Origin: Asterionellopsis glacialis
Lineage: Eukaryota > Bacillariophyta > Plagiogrammaphyceae > Rhaphoneidales > Asterionellopsidaceae
Reading direction: 5' to 3'
DNA length: 29,580 nt
Assembly (NCBI GenBank): GCA_014885115.2
Contig: WKLE02005496.1
Span: forward strand, 1 to 29,580
Shown in pieces: positions 8,621-18,945 of the stretch. The translations under genes were made by a program, and so were the position numbers. The notes below the pieces were generated by a model that was given only the letters and a program-made list of their open reading frames with translations, was not told the origin of the DNA and did not search any database. Position 1 is the stretch's first letter. Every line of letters begins with the position of its first letter.

Positions 8621-9448
8621 GTTTCAAAAGATGTAGTGTTAATTTTCAGAACTTTGACCTATGGCTTGTACTGTCGCTTTAAAGTTTCGAAGAACCTTAA
8701 TAATTTAAAGAAAAACTTGTTCTTTGGTGGGACGTGACTTTTGGGATCCAAGACTCGAACTACAAAGAAGACAGCGATTTCTCCCGGGCACAACTATGAA
8801 CTTTTCTCTCCCTAGATTTTCGGAGAGCAAACCATTGAAGCTGTGAACATCTATCACCTTACAACCTGATATTGCATCTGGCCTACGCGATAGGTACGAC
8901 CTAGGTCATGGATGGGGTGGGGCAGCCAAGAGGATGCAGCGCCCTACCGGTTCGTTATGTAATCATATTGGGGCTTGATGTTACGAACATAACATGGAGC
9001 TTGAAAGCGGTGCAAGTTGAGATCATAATATTCTTTTGTCTCCGGGCGTCGTTGCGAATAAGGAACCGGCTTGCTGGGGATGAGGTTGATCTACACTCCT
9101 CAAACACCCACTTCTTAGAATAACTCTCATAATTGTTAGAAACGAGATCACCCCAAAGACAGCTCCGCCCGCCGCGCAAGCAACAACGGCGGTACACTCT
9201 TCATTTTGGCGGGAAGGCTTCTCGTCTTGTTTGTAAAGTTTGGACTGGTAGCCTCCCAACAAGAGAAACATGATCAGATTCACATACAATAGAAGCAAGA
9301 TCACAACAAATAGAAGCAAGGAAAGAAGATTGGCAGAAGTTCATATCATAATATTTCGAACCCGGTCTGACACTTGACTGATACAGCAAAGTGCTTCCAT
9401 TTGAAGCTTACTGACATACAGTCTTATCTTGTCACGCATTCTTTCAAA
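8621..9448. other. Divergent spacer between the GNAT and Hop2-like genes
   Basis: About 0.8 kb that must contain both promoters. A minus-strand frame (9023-9319) encodes hydrophobic stretches but lacks an early ATG and is not called. A 10-bp palindrome GACCTAGGTC lies at 8898-8907. No other structure was seen. Confidence 0.55.
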
Positions 9449-12019
9449 ATGGCCAGCGGAAAAGCAACCAATGCAAAGAAAAAGTCTGCTAAAGCGGAAA
9501 GGAGCAAGAAGGACGACGATCTGTCGAAACCAAAGGTTAGTACTTCTAACAGCCCCGCTATAACTGACGTCGACAGGGACAGTGATTCCGTGCTTAGTGG
9601 TGATGGAAATGGCGATGAAGTTTGGGATATTGTCCGCACCATACCTAATGATGAATCAAAAGTGTGCCGAATTGATGATTGTGGTGGTGTTGCCATAGCC
9701 ACGTGGGCATCGAACCTCGACCCCGACGACTTGTGGGATTACTGTGCATCGTGCCAAGCGCGGGATTTCCCCCCCGAAACGCCGAACAAAGAAGGCGCAG
9801 AATCCAATGATGATACCCCCGAAGACGCTCCTGTAGTCCAAACTAAGTTGAAAACGGATCACGAAGAAAAGATCGGAAATGTGACTGCATCGAACACGGA
9901 TGTATGTCTAACAACAAAATTCAATTCGCCATCAAAAGTGGCCGCCAATAGTAGCGAATCACAGAAAGGTGAAAATGGAAGCAGTCCTAGCAAGACAGAA
10001 CCAACCAAAGACCAGCATGTTGAAACAGCTGTCGTCTCAGATGAAAGTGAGGAAGACACCAGGAATAGCAATGGCATGAACAACAGCAATTCATCAAGTG
10101 ACGAATCCTCATCTACTGACGAAATCGTAGAAAATGGGAATCTTTCCGATGATAGTGGAAAAGAACCATCTCTTGTCAAGCCGTCTTCCAATGAGTCATC
10201 TTCCAGTGAATATAACATGAAGGAGACGTCATCTACGTTAGAAAATGGGGTGGATGCGGAAGAGGAAGAAATATGGACTCTCACTAAGGTACTTCCATTG
10301 TCTTCTCTTTCAAGGGATGCTTCCATTAAGTGTTCCACCGATGATTGTATTCTAGCAGCTTGCTCCGTTTGGAAATCGAATCTAGACCCTTCCAATTGGT
10401 ATAGTTGTATTGATTGTCAAGAAAACGATTTTGATGGATGGCCCAACGATGAACTTCCCATTACAGTTTTGGCCGACGACCACAAGCTCATCATGGCCGA
10501 AAAGTGTTCCAGTCAAAAGGATCCCGCAATGCCTTTGCTACCATCACACGACGACGGAAACAAACCTTCTGCCACCAAGAGTCCCCAGTCAAACACAACT
10601 AATCCTGAACCGACTTCTTCTCACACGATAACACCACCTCCCACCAATTTGCTCTCACAGGCTAGAAAGAAGCACGGAGATGGGATTGCATCATTATCCT
10701 CCGTTACTCCAAGTCCCGCTCTTGCCAGCAACACTGCTGCAGCATCCAAGGCGAAGACCACAAAGCCAAGCGAAAAGCTACTGGGGCTGCATCGAAAATG
10801 GCAGGCAGAGGCGATTGCAATGGGAGGCCCTGATGTACGGATTGTTGTTGACAAGAACCAGGCAAAGAAAATTATTTTTGATCTATTGCATGATGCTTTC
10901 AGGCCATTCAATATTACTGAGATATTCAAGGTATGATTTCGAAAAGAACGAATATTCAAATGATTCTTTTTCTATAATGATGTCATGATGCACACTCACT
11001 TCGAAATATGTATTTTCATTTTGAATGAATATTTCAGGGCCTCAAGGCGATTGTACCCTCACCTGTGTTGAAATCTTGCCTTGACGACATGGCCTTGGAT
11101 AAAGCTGGGGATTGCTTTGCTGATACCGATGATGAAGACGATGCAGATAGAAAAGAGAAGCCTAAAAAAAAGTCAAGCGACCCTTTCGAAGGCTCCCTTT
11201 GTTTCAAAGCCGGCCGAAATACGAACACATCTCTTTACTATGTAGATCACACAAAACAGAACAATTCTGGAAATGGTCTCGAAGCCGACTGTAGGGACAA
11301 GCTTCTTACAGACGCCGCAAAAGCTGATGGCGAGCAGACAGCATTGCAGGCAGAATTGCAAAATATTACATCGAATACGACCAAGCTTCTTTCAGAACCA
11401 ACGAACGAAGAAGCAGCAAAAATTCTCGAGGTTGAAGAAAAGGAAATCGAAGCAATCCGGCATCAAGTTGAAGAGGGGCGCAAGTTGAAGGTGAACGAAA
11501 AGCACAAGAAACAGACTAAACGCAGGATTGACACTATGACATCTCATTGGAGAAAGCGGAAGAGAATTTGTATGGACTTTCTCATTATGATGGAAGAATC
11601 GACGTAAGTGCTTGTTTTCATGGTCGCCTTGCCTTTACTGTGGTTGAAAACTTTCTTTTTTTACAAGCAAGAAATTTTATATACTGTATTCGACTGTACT
11701 GTACAACAGAGATGGAGTCGTTAGCATGAAAAAGTGCTTAAGTGGAGATGGTCCTATCGAATGTGATAGTGATGAAGTTGTCGCTGAGGGCGCAATCGCT
11801 TATGGCGTGAAAAAACGATCGATGCCAAAAAGGAAGATGAGTAGACCTAAGATAGTCAGGAAATCGTCGGTGGAGAGTATACCAAATGGTATTGTTGCAA
11901 GTGAGGATTTCGTGGCAGTCAAGTTGAGCCCAAAAGGGGATGTAATTCGAATTTGGATTGACGAGGAAGGAAAGGTGGAAGAAGAGGCGAAGAGAGAGAA
12001 GAAGGTGACATTTTGTTGA
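9449..12019 (+). CDS. HOP2: Hop2/TBPIP (PSMC3IP-like) meiotic recombination protein with N-terminal duplicated four-Cys module
   Basis: Three exons by my splicing: 9449-10930, 11038-11603 and 11710-12019. The introns have GTATGA..CAG and GTAAGT..CAG ends, and the frame is kept (2358 nt, 785 residues). The C-terminal ~270 residues match Hop2: a winged-helix domain (DKNQAKKIIFDLL... NITEIFKG) split by intron 1 and ending in LYYVDHT, a long coiled coil, then HWRKRKRICMDF and a Hop2-like C-terminal helix. Hop2 works with Mnd1 to promote Rad51/Dmc1 strand invasion in meiosis. The first ~440 residues are unusual. Two copies of a module with pattern C-x4-C-x(19-20)-C-x2-C are present (Cys 73/78/99/102 and 295/300/320/323), sharing DDC, SNLDP, W, CxxCQ and DF, joined by acidic Ser-rich linkers. 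The winged helix also has an acidic insert, and a basic tail follows the Hop2 core. The start is the ATG giving MASGKATN; the frame is open upstream without another ATG. Confidence 0.8.
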
Positions 12020-12569
12020 AATGTTAGACACTTTTACTGAAAGTTTGTACCGGTGACAAAATAGTTTCTTTGTTGGACTTATCAAATATGTCCAAATATG
12101 TCAAGAAGAGGCAAAACCACAGTCAGCTGTCATTATAGCACTGTAATTACTTACTAGTATATCATAAGAATGTACTTTGGAATGGAAAGTTTTGCAGCCA
12201 AGTCTACATGTTTACTGGAATTTCGGTAGTTCTTAGGTCTTGCGAAAATATTAGTGAATTCTAAAATGCCATAAATTACTTTATTCACAAACCGCTTTAT
12301 ATTTGCCGTTCAACCAAGAGCCATTCGATTGAAAAAATGAAAATGTCTCGTCCAACTATTCTTCGTCAGTGGAATGGAAAATTTCATTCTGTCCGGATCC
12401 GCTGGACGGAATGGAAATACTTCGAGAGGGGGGAAAAATTGTCAAGTAGTACCGAAGATACTCTACTGAACTTTTTCAAGAACTTCGATTTGCAACAGGT
12501 TGGTAAAGTAGAGTCCTTCTGTAACCTTTATGCTTCATTTTAAATGAGTGTTTTACTTCGTGAATTGGT
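12020..12569. other. Convergent spacer after the Hop2-like gene
   Basis: AT-rich, about 0.55 kb. A plus-strand frame at 12337-12543 (68 codons, starting MKMSRPTILRQWNGK) is open and has an A-rich start context. It has no recognisable domain and lies in a 3' flank, so it is not called as a gene. Confidence 0.5.
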
Positions 12570-13820
12570 TTACGCTTTGGATTTGTTTTCTTCTATTGCG
12601 CTTACCCTTAATTGTATCCATTGGAAAAGCTTGGTGGTTACTACCTTTCCTTTGGATGATTGAAACATAAGATCGTGACCTGCCTTGGGTATAATAATTA
12701 ATTCTTTGTCCATTGTTTGAGCTGTTTGATAAAAAGCTTGTATACAATCATGTGGGACAATATCATCATGTTCCCCAGCAAATACCAACATTGAAGGTAC
12801 ACGAGCAAGACTTAATGTTTGGCTTTGTTGTTGATCTTCCACCACACGTCGTGATGTAACATCCAATAACATTTTACTGGTCGATAAGGGCCAATGTCCA
12901 AAGAAATTCCGCGTTGTATCCTTAGGGCAATTATAATGTGAGGGGTCTTCAAGTGGTGTGAGAGGCAATTGTGCGGAAGGTGCCAATGCAGCGATCAATT
13001 TAAGTGCACCCACAACAAGTGAGGGTGGTACAGCTCTTGGATCAACACCCACAGCAGGAGCTATAGGTGCTACACCTAAAAAATGTGAAGGATTATCCAA
13101 AACTTTGGACGACAGTTCCTGTTTGTTTGAAGGTTGGCGTAGTTTCTGACACCAAATATCTGCTGCGTATACTGCAAGAACACCTCCTAGAGATGTTCCC
13201 GTAATGACATATGGAGGAGGACAAGTTTGTAACGCAGTAGTATCAGCAACTGCTGTTTTGGACTTTATGGCACTTCTACTACTACGCACGGTCAATACGT
13301 GATTCATAAATTCAACAACATGTTGAATCATTCGATCAAAGTCACCACAAACACATTTCGGTCCAGATGATAATCCGTGTCCTTCTAATTCTAATACAGC
13401 TAAATCACACCCATTTGCTTTTGCGGCTCTTGCTAAACGTTGAACACCTGATGTTTCTGCTGATTCACAAACTCCATGTACATACAATACAAGAGATCGT
13501 TGTTGTGTTGTTGTTTGTTCTTTTTCCTTTTGGTCTGGTCCATTATTATTACTACTACTGTCTTTGCCATCATTATCATCGTCACCAAAGAAAAATCCTT
13601 CCACATTCAATGTAGCACTTCCATCCGACGTAATAAAGGGTAGACGACAGGTTGCTGAAGTAAGATTAGATATATTTGTGGTGGATGATGTAAATGCTAA
13701 TGGAAGTTGTTGTAAATTCATAAGATACTTTTCTTGCTGGTTATTAATGTTTGTGATGATGTGAACATCAGGATTACCCGTTGTTGTTGTTGCTGCTGCT
13801 GCCGAGGAACAACAAGACAT
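12570..13820 (-). CDS. Alpha/beta hydrolase, monoglyceride lipase/serine aminopeptidase-like
   Basis: Single-exon gene, 416 residues. The first ~105 residues are low complexity (Ala, Thr, Asn, Asp, Gln runs). The hydrolase fold starts at SLVLYVHGVCES (HG oxyanion loop, 115-116) and continues with LELEGHGLSSG (144-153), a signature common to monoglyceride lipases and lysophospholipases of the Hydrolase_4 group. The nucleophile is Ser210 in GTSLGG. The acid is probably Asp352 in AGEHDDIVP, and the base His382 in KAGHDLMF. The triad is therefore complete. It probably hydrolyses a small acyl ester; the substrate is not determined. The N terminus MSCCSS could be palmitoylated; no signal peptide is seen. 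It is convergent with the Hop2-like gene and divergent from CSN4. Confidence 0.8.
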   Translation of the reverse strand: MSCCSSAAAATTTTGNPDVHIITNINNQQEKYLMNLQQLPLAFTSSTTNISNLTSATCRLPFITSDGSATLNVEGFFFGDDDNDGKDSSSNNNGPDQKEKEQTTTQQRSLVLYVHGVCESAETSGVQRLARAAKANGCDLAVLELEGHGLSSGPKCVCGDFDRMIQHVVEFMNHVLTVRSSRSAIKSKTAVADTTALQTCPPPYVITGTSLGGVLAVYAADIWCQKLRQPSNKQELSSKVLDNPSHFLGVAPIAPAVGVDPRAVPPSLVVGALKLIAALAPSAQLPLTPLEDPSHYNCPKDTTRNFFGHWPLSTSKMLLDVTSRRVVEDQQQSQTLSLARVPSMLVFAGEHDDIVPHDCIQAFYQTAQTMDKELIIIPKAGHDLMFQSSKGKVVTTKLFQWIQLRVSAIEENKSKA

Positions 13821-14493
13821 GTTTTCTTGTGTGTTTCCAATAATGTTTTAAAATTGTATGTCCAACCCGTGTGGCTGCTTGCTGCTACTGAATTTTTTTT
13901 AAAATATCTTGTGACACAAAGCGACTTTTTGAAATAAAATTTGTCAAGAGTTTAAAATGTTTCTTCGAGAGTACACAATCCCCTCGTTTTGTACACAATG
14001 TAGCTATAATTTGGTAATATTATGATCAATGGTTGGTTCTTGTTGTAACTTCTGATTGATGTATAAGAGGTAGGTGTCTTGTTCCGATTCGCAATATGGA
14101 AAGGGAACGCACCCATTTCACATTACTAAATCCGAGTGATTTTGGATCAAATAATAAGAAATTGTCTAAATTGGATTTTAACCCTATCTTTAATACAGTA
14201 AGATCCCTGACTGACAACTGACAACTGACAACAGATCCAGTTGATCGAATCATCTCAAAACATCTGTGTGAATTTCTAGAGAGAGTCTAATAAAAAAATA
14301 GAGGACTTGGTTCTCCTACTTTCAACTTGTGAATAAACCACGAAGAAAGTGGATGCACGACGCGGCGAAGGACTTTTTGAGCAAAAAGTGAAAACCGAAT
14401 CAGGGCAAGCGCAATCTGAAATCTTTTCATCCTGACGGCAGGTGCACTCAAGTTTGAAACTGACCATTAATCGCCACCTCACTCGAAGAAAGT
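13821..14493. other. Divergent spacer between the hydrolase and CSN4
   Basis: About 0.67 kb that should hold both promoters. It contains a 7-bp tandem repeat (14211-14231). No convincing reading frame was found; the 75- and 79-codon minus-strand frames have no recognisable content. Confidence 0.6.
14211..14231. repeat. Short tandem repeat, 7-bp unit CTGACAA x3
   Basis: Three exact copies of CTGACAA lie in the hydrolase/CSN4 promoter spacer. Confidence 0.85.
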
Positions 14494-15937
14494 ATGGATT
14501 CCATTTCCGGGACAATAGAATCTGCGGTAAAAACCAACGATTATGATGCGCTGGCCGCTGTATTTAGCCCACACGGCCCCCAATCTTGGCAGAACGTGGG
14601 ACAAGGTGAACAGCGATCCCTCGCAGCACACTTTATCAAGGCTGCCGTGTCGTCTAGCACATTTTTACCAAAGGCCTTTGGTAGCATGGCTATGGTGAAC
14701 GTCATGAACATGGCTTTGGGACATTTGCCGAGTACAGTAGAAAATGCCGCGGACAGCAAATTGCGACAGATGCTCTTTGATTACAAAGTCAACGAAGACG
14801 CAGACTTTACGGGAGCTGCAAGGATATTAGGAAACATGAGAATGGATGATTCCGATGGAAGTGTATACTATGTATGCCCAGCTGAAAAGTGCAACGGTGA
14901 GTTCATTGAAAATCTCAGTTGTCTTGTACTATTTTTTTGCTTCGTCAAGTCTTACCCCCCTTTTTTTTGTTATTTAACCTTAGTTTATGTAAAAATTGCA
15001 GAGTGCTTTCTAGAGGTAAGTTTCATCAGAATGCTGCAGGTTATTAGGTCCAAAATTAATACTTGAATCTAAATCTTTCTCTTGATATTATTCCCTTATA
15101 GGAGGACGAAACGGTTGATGCAGACGCAGCCGTGACCAAAGCCGGAACAGTTGTCGAATCAATTCCAAACCCAGAACAACATACAGCACTCATCCTGCGA
15201 TACAAATCTACCTATGCTCGTGTGCTAGATGCTAACCGTAAATTCTTGCAAGCAGCTTCTAGATACCATGATCTCAGCCAAAGTTCAACAGATTTGATCG
15301 ATGCCGATGACTTGCTTCAAATGCTTGGACGTGCTGCTACATGTGCTATTCTTGCTCCTAGTGGACCACAACGTCAGAGGGTCTTAGGATTGGTATGTTG
15401 ATTGTGGACTTTGCAAATGGTGTCGACTTGCGCAAACTTTCAATTTTAACAGCTTCTCATCCTTTCATGGTTGTGTAACAGGTTTTCAAAGATCCCAGAC
15501 TGCACCAACTCGACGCGATTCCTAGCTTCGAAGCTCACTCAGCAATCTTGACAAAAATGTACAAGCACCATGTGCTGAGAAAGGCAGAGTTAACCAAATT
15601 CGAAAGTTCACTGGCGACTCACCAACAGGCTTTGATGGGAGATGGTCTGACAATAATGGAACGTTCCGTAATTGAGCATAATATGATCGCTGTGAGTAAA
15701 CTGTATAGATCTATTTACTTCACAGAATTGGGACTTGTCTTGGGCGTGTCACCAAGTAAAGCAGAAAAGGTAGCCGCTACGATGATCATGGACGGTGGCT
15801 TGAATGGGTCGATTGATCAGGTGGATGGCCTTTTGAACTTTGAAAAAGAGGACACCCCTCAAGTAATCCGAGACAAATACATCACTAATTTCTGTGGAGA
15901 GTTGAACCGCATTTCCGACATGATTCAGGCTGAGTAA
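14494..15937 (+). CDS. CSN4: COP9 signalosome subunit 4 (PCI-domain protein)
   Basis: Four exons: 14494-14896, 15003-15016, 15102-15392 and 15482-15937. The joined length is 1164 nt (387 residues), close to the ~400 usual for CSN4. All introns are GT-AG. The second exon is only 14 nt. It is required to keep frame and encodes the residues before the conserved acidic LEEDETVDADA segment, which aligns with LEDDDPVQAEA of animal and plant CSN4. Strong family matches follow: YARVLDANRKFLQAASRY, CAILAPSGPQRQRVLGL, VFKDPRLHQL, VIEHNMIAVSKLYRSI, and the winged helix of the PCI domain ending GLNGSIDQVDGLLNFE. CSN4 sits in the COP9 signalosome, which removes NEDD8 from cullin-RING ubiquitin ligases. 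The N-terminal ~130 residues are helical-repeat-like and less conserved. The gene is convergent with the Ycf49-like gene, with about 100 bp between stops. Confidence 0.9.
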
Positions 15938-16043
15938 ATGGAATCAAGGACCCGACTGTTCGCTGTGTAGAAACTCTAACAAGTGCATAGATGTAGCATA
16001 TAATTTCTAATTCCGAATATTACTGTAATATCTTAGCACGATC

Positions 16044-17555
16044 TCAGAACCAGCCCTCGAATGTTGGATCTTGGCTTCTTTTGTACCATTTAAATGCATT
16101 AAGAGCCGAAGGAACTAAAACTACGGCGAAACCAGCATAGACGTTGGCGTCATATGGGAAATCAAAGAATGTCTCACCGTATTTGATAACGTAAGAAGCA
16201 ACAGCGCAGCCGCCAAACAATTTCAACAGGAAACTGTAGTCGTTGTCACCTGCTAAAGCCTCTCCCAAATCCTCAAAACCAATGAGAGACTCAGACTCTC
16301 TTTTCACCACACCTGGACTTTCGTCAATTTCGGTTGGCATGAATCCCAAGAAATCGTCCATTTCTTTTGCTGCCCACCCATTCGATCGTGCAATACGGAA
16401 CGCTGCATACGCAGCAGTTGTGTTTCCAACGCAGGTAAGAAATGCCTGCAGAGGCACAAGAATTGGAATCTGATTGTAGAACAAATGGTAGGTACAAGCC
16501 GTAATACCAGACGAGTGAAGAGGTAACAGCCCCCACGTTAAGCCTTTCCACTTCTGATTTCCAGAAACATCAGCCCAGCGCCAGGCAAACCCCATTGCAA
16601 CAAGAAATTCAACAAGGGAGGATACGTGGATAATCCAACACGGAATAGTCAGTGCGTTGGCAGGTTCCGGATTTGCTCCAAAGGCTTCAAAGTTAACACT
16701 GGAAGGCAAATCCAGAAAACCACCTAGGTAAGGCGTATGCACCTCAGCACCAGTCAAAGCTGGGACCAGAGCCGATATGCCAGCAAGGAACGTCAAACCA
16801 GCCACCAGCCATGTCATTGGCGCATAGCTCGTTGCGCTGACAGGCATATCAACATCCCTTTCTTTTGCATCGAGTGCCTGACGGAATGCAACAACTGTGA
16901 CTAAGTTTGTTACAGTCAAAAGGCTCTCAGCTGATCCATGTAACCAATCCGAGTCTGCAAGGGAGACACCATACTGGATTTTAGCAGCAATAGCAGCGGG
17001 AATTGTCAAGAAAACGAATAACAGACAGGTAGCGAAGCCAACAGTGACGCCTTTGGGAGTTTTATTTTCTTGAACATTTAGAAAGTAAAGGAAGGCAAGA
17101 TATGGGAATAAAGAAAGCTTTCCACGTTAAAAAATCAGAAACATGGCAGGGGGGGGGAGGGGTTAGACCCAATCTAGAGAAAAGTAATTAAAAAATACAA
17201 TAGGTGTCTCATCAATAAGGGTCATTCCAAACAAGATGATGCTTTTCTTTTTCTCTTTCGAACTTACACCAAAAAAAGGACCAGCAATTTCTTCTGCTAA
17301 GTTTTGATCAATGCTCAGATTAATTTTTTGTAAGACAGCGAGGGATTCTGTCGGCATTACCTCAGGAAACAGTTGAAGGGAAGTGCGAGTTTTTGCCACG
17401 TGAACTCTATCGAAGCATTTAGCAGATATGCATTTATTAGAATGTTCAATTCTTGACAATGGAGCATTTGTCGAAAGAAGAGGAGCAAATGCATCTACAT
17501 CAACGACGAACACTGCAATCAACACAGCACACTGGCTCAATGACAGCAACTTCAT
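16044..17555 (-). CDS. Plastid-targeted Ycf49-like (DUF2499/DUF3593) membrane protein
   Basis: Two exons on the minus strand: 17555-17268 and 17117-16044, joined across a 150-bp GTAAGT..AAAG intron in phase 0, giving 453 residues. Exon 1 encodes a signal peptide (MKLLSLSQCAVLIAVF...) ending VDAFAP, the diatom plastid cleavage motif with Phe at +1. A Ser/Arg-containing transit-like stretch follows, and the exon ends EEIAGPFFG. Exon 2 continues LSLFPYLAFLYFLN and has several membrane helices. The DUF2499-like signature includes CWIIHVSSLVEFLVAMGFAW, WKGLTWGLLPLHSSG and TYHLFYN. The C-terminal part (FLLKLFGGCAVASYVIKYGE... FEGWF) fits DUF3593. This family is restricted to cyanobacteria and plastid lineages and its function is not settled. 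The shorter frame beginning at 17009 uses TTG and lacks any targeting signal, so the two-exon model is preferred. A G9 tract lies in the intron. Confidence 0.85.
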
Positions 17556-17804
17556 TGGTATCGTTTTAGTCAAAGACTGTAATGGACGAAAGTCAAAATG
17601 CTGATCACTGAAGTAGACTAAGAGCTTGCCAGCCTTATTGCTTTCACCTTTCAACTATGCCCGATAACTTGACGGTGCAGATTTGAGATTCTTCTTCCTG
17701 TACATGTAAACTAGAGATGGATGTTTTTTGGAGGTTCCGATCTGATTTCGACAAGATACGTGTGCTCTGCACACGATGAACTCTGTCCGATATCTTTTTC
17801 GTAG

Positions 17805-17933
17805 AGTACCTGTACCTGTACTTACGAGCCTCAATCGGGCCTCCAGTGTACCTGGGTACCAGGTACAGGTACGAGGACCATAGATCCACTACTTTGGGTC
17901 GTATATACCTGGTACCTGTACCTGGTACAGTAG
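17805..17933. repeat. GTACC/CAGGTAC palindromic cluster with perfect 17-bp inverted repeat
   Basis: GTACCAGGTACAGGTAC (17856-17872) and GTACCTGTACCTGGTAC (17912-17928) are exact reverse complements separated by 39 bases. A third block, GTACCTGTACCTGTAC, lies at 17806-17821. The same words make up the insert at 3034-3082. Confidence 0.75.
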
Positions 17934-18198
17934 GTAGCTTTTTCTTGAGCCCTCGCAATTTGATTGGTGGAAGATTCCGGCATCCTCACTTCTTGTATGG
18001 TACTTAACACGTTTAATTCGCTTAAATGGGAGTTCACCAGTAAAAATGACTAGAAACTACCGGTAGTACTGAACTTGTCGTTGGTGGAGTTCAAAATGTG
18101 AAAAATGTAGGTAGCGATTTTGGTGGAATTCTGGTTGATAGTAGAAGATTGCGATCTCGAAATCATCGCACGCCTGATGTCCTACTATCGAGGTGGTT

Positions 18199-18245
18199 GA
18201 TCCAGGAATGTAGGACCTCCCTAGTAGCTAGGATCTACCTGGATC
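18199..18245. repeat. Small inverted repeat
   Basis: GATCCAGG (18199-18206) and CCTGGATC (18238-18245) are perfect 8-bp reverse complements around a 31-base loop. The loop contains CTAGTAGCTAG, itself partly palindromic. Meaning unknown. Confidence 0.4.
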
Positions 18246-18579
18246 ATCTTCTATTGACATGAAAAAAAGGGAATTCAACAAAAGCGCATCCCAGAAATAT
18301 AAAATACAATACATTGATTTAATCGTTGTATTACTTCTAGTCTTTGTTGCGAAACAAAAATTCTTGATTATACCTTTTGCTTCGTCCAGCTTTACTGACA
18401 AGCTTTGCAAAGCTTATTTTCTTTAAAAAGTACCATCAACAGCAGAACATACAAAAAAAATAGTTCAACTTTTAAATGTCACAAATTCAAAATGCGCGAA
18501 TCATGGCATCAGAGCGTGAATATAGCAAATCAATGCAGACAGTTCAAAAAAGTGTTGACGTGATTCTGTTCTCGTCGAT

Positions 18580-18945
18580 TTATCTTTTTACAAGGGCCAG
18601 CGAGAGCCATCCAGCCATGAGTGCTATTCCTCCCGCGGGAGCTGCTTTGCCGTAACTTCGATCTTCTGTAACACCCACAGTATAGCATGACCCACTAAAT
18701 AATACGATCCCTACAGAGAAAAGAGCTCCTGATATATGAGAAATTCTTGCTTTCTTTCCAACGCCGCATATTGTTGGGGTCGCTACCAACAACGCCGAAT
18801 GTAAAAGTTGAAATCGGGCACCTGTATCAAAGGTCTTTTGATATATCTCCTTCTTGGGCTTTAGACCGTGTGCTCCATATGCACTCGCTCCAACACCTAT
18901 GCATCCTGACACCCCTCCAAGAATACGTTGCCATTGTAAACTCAT
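18580..18945 (-). CDS. DUF423/TMEM256-like small membrane protein
   Basis: Single-exon gene, 121 residues, the usual length for this family. Family features are GVSGCIGVGASAYGAHGLK near the N terminus, FDTGARFQLLHSALL after it, then GALFSVGIVLFSGSCYTVGV, and PAGGIALMAGWLSLAL near the end. These give four predicted membrane helices. DUF423 (bacterial YgdD, animal TMEM256) has no established biochemical role. A short N-terminal region without a cleavable targeting motif is visible. It is divergent from the sorting nexin gene. Confidence 0.85.
   Translation of the reverse strand: MSLQWQRILGGVSGCIGVGASAYGAHGLKPKKEIYQKTFDTGARFQLLHSALLVATPTICGVGKKARISHISGALFSVGIVLFSGSCYTVGVTEDRSYGKAAPAGGIALMAGWLSLALVKR

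Larger units (their letters stand above)
17556..18579. other. Intergenic spacer with a GTACC palindrome cluster
   Basis: About 1 kb between the Ycf49-like start and the DUF423 stop, both minus strand. The 17805-17933 part is a cluster of GTACC/CAGGTAC repeats, listed separately. An 8-bp inverted repeat GATCCAGG/CCTGGATC lies at 18199-18206 and 18238-18245. Minus-strand frames here run through the repeats and are not called. Confidence 0.65.

Noticed and set aside
8721..8810. Weak tRNA-like B box on the minus strand (AGTTCGAGTCT)
   Set aside because: No A box at the right distance and no acceptor or anticodon stem can be formed.
9023..9319. Hydrophobic minus-strand frame in the GNAT/Hop2 spacer
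   Set aside because: Opens with TTG, the first ATG is internal, and no family is recognised.
9859..10395. 178-codon minus-strand frame inside the Hop2-like gene
   Set aside because: Shadow of Ser/Asp-rich coding sequence; the plus strand has conserved Cys modules.
12337..12543. 68-codon plus-strand frame in the Hop2/hydrolase spacer
   Set aside because: Good start context but lies in a 3' flank, no domain and no partner exon found.
17644..17958. 104-codon minus-strand frame through the GTACC cluster
   Set aside because: Its peptide repeats (VPGTG, YRYR) come from the palindromic repeat, not from a protein gene.
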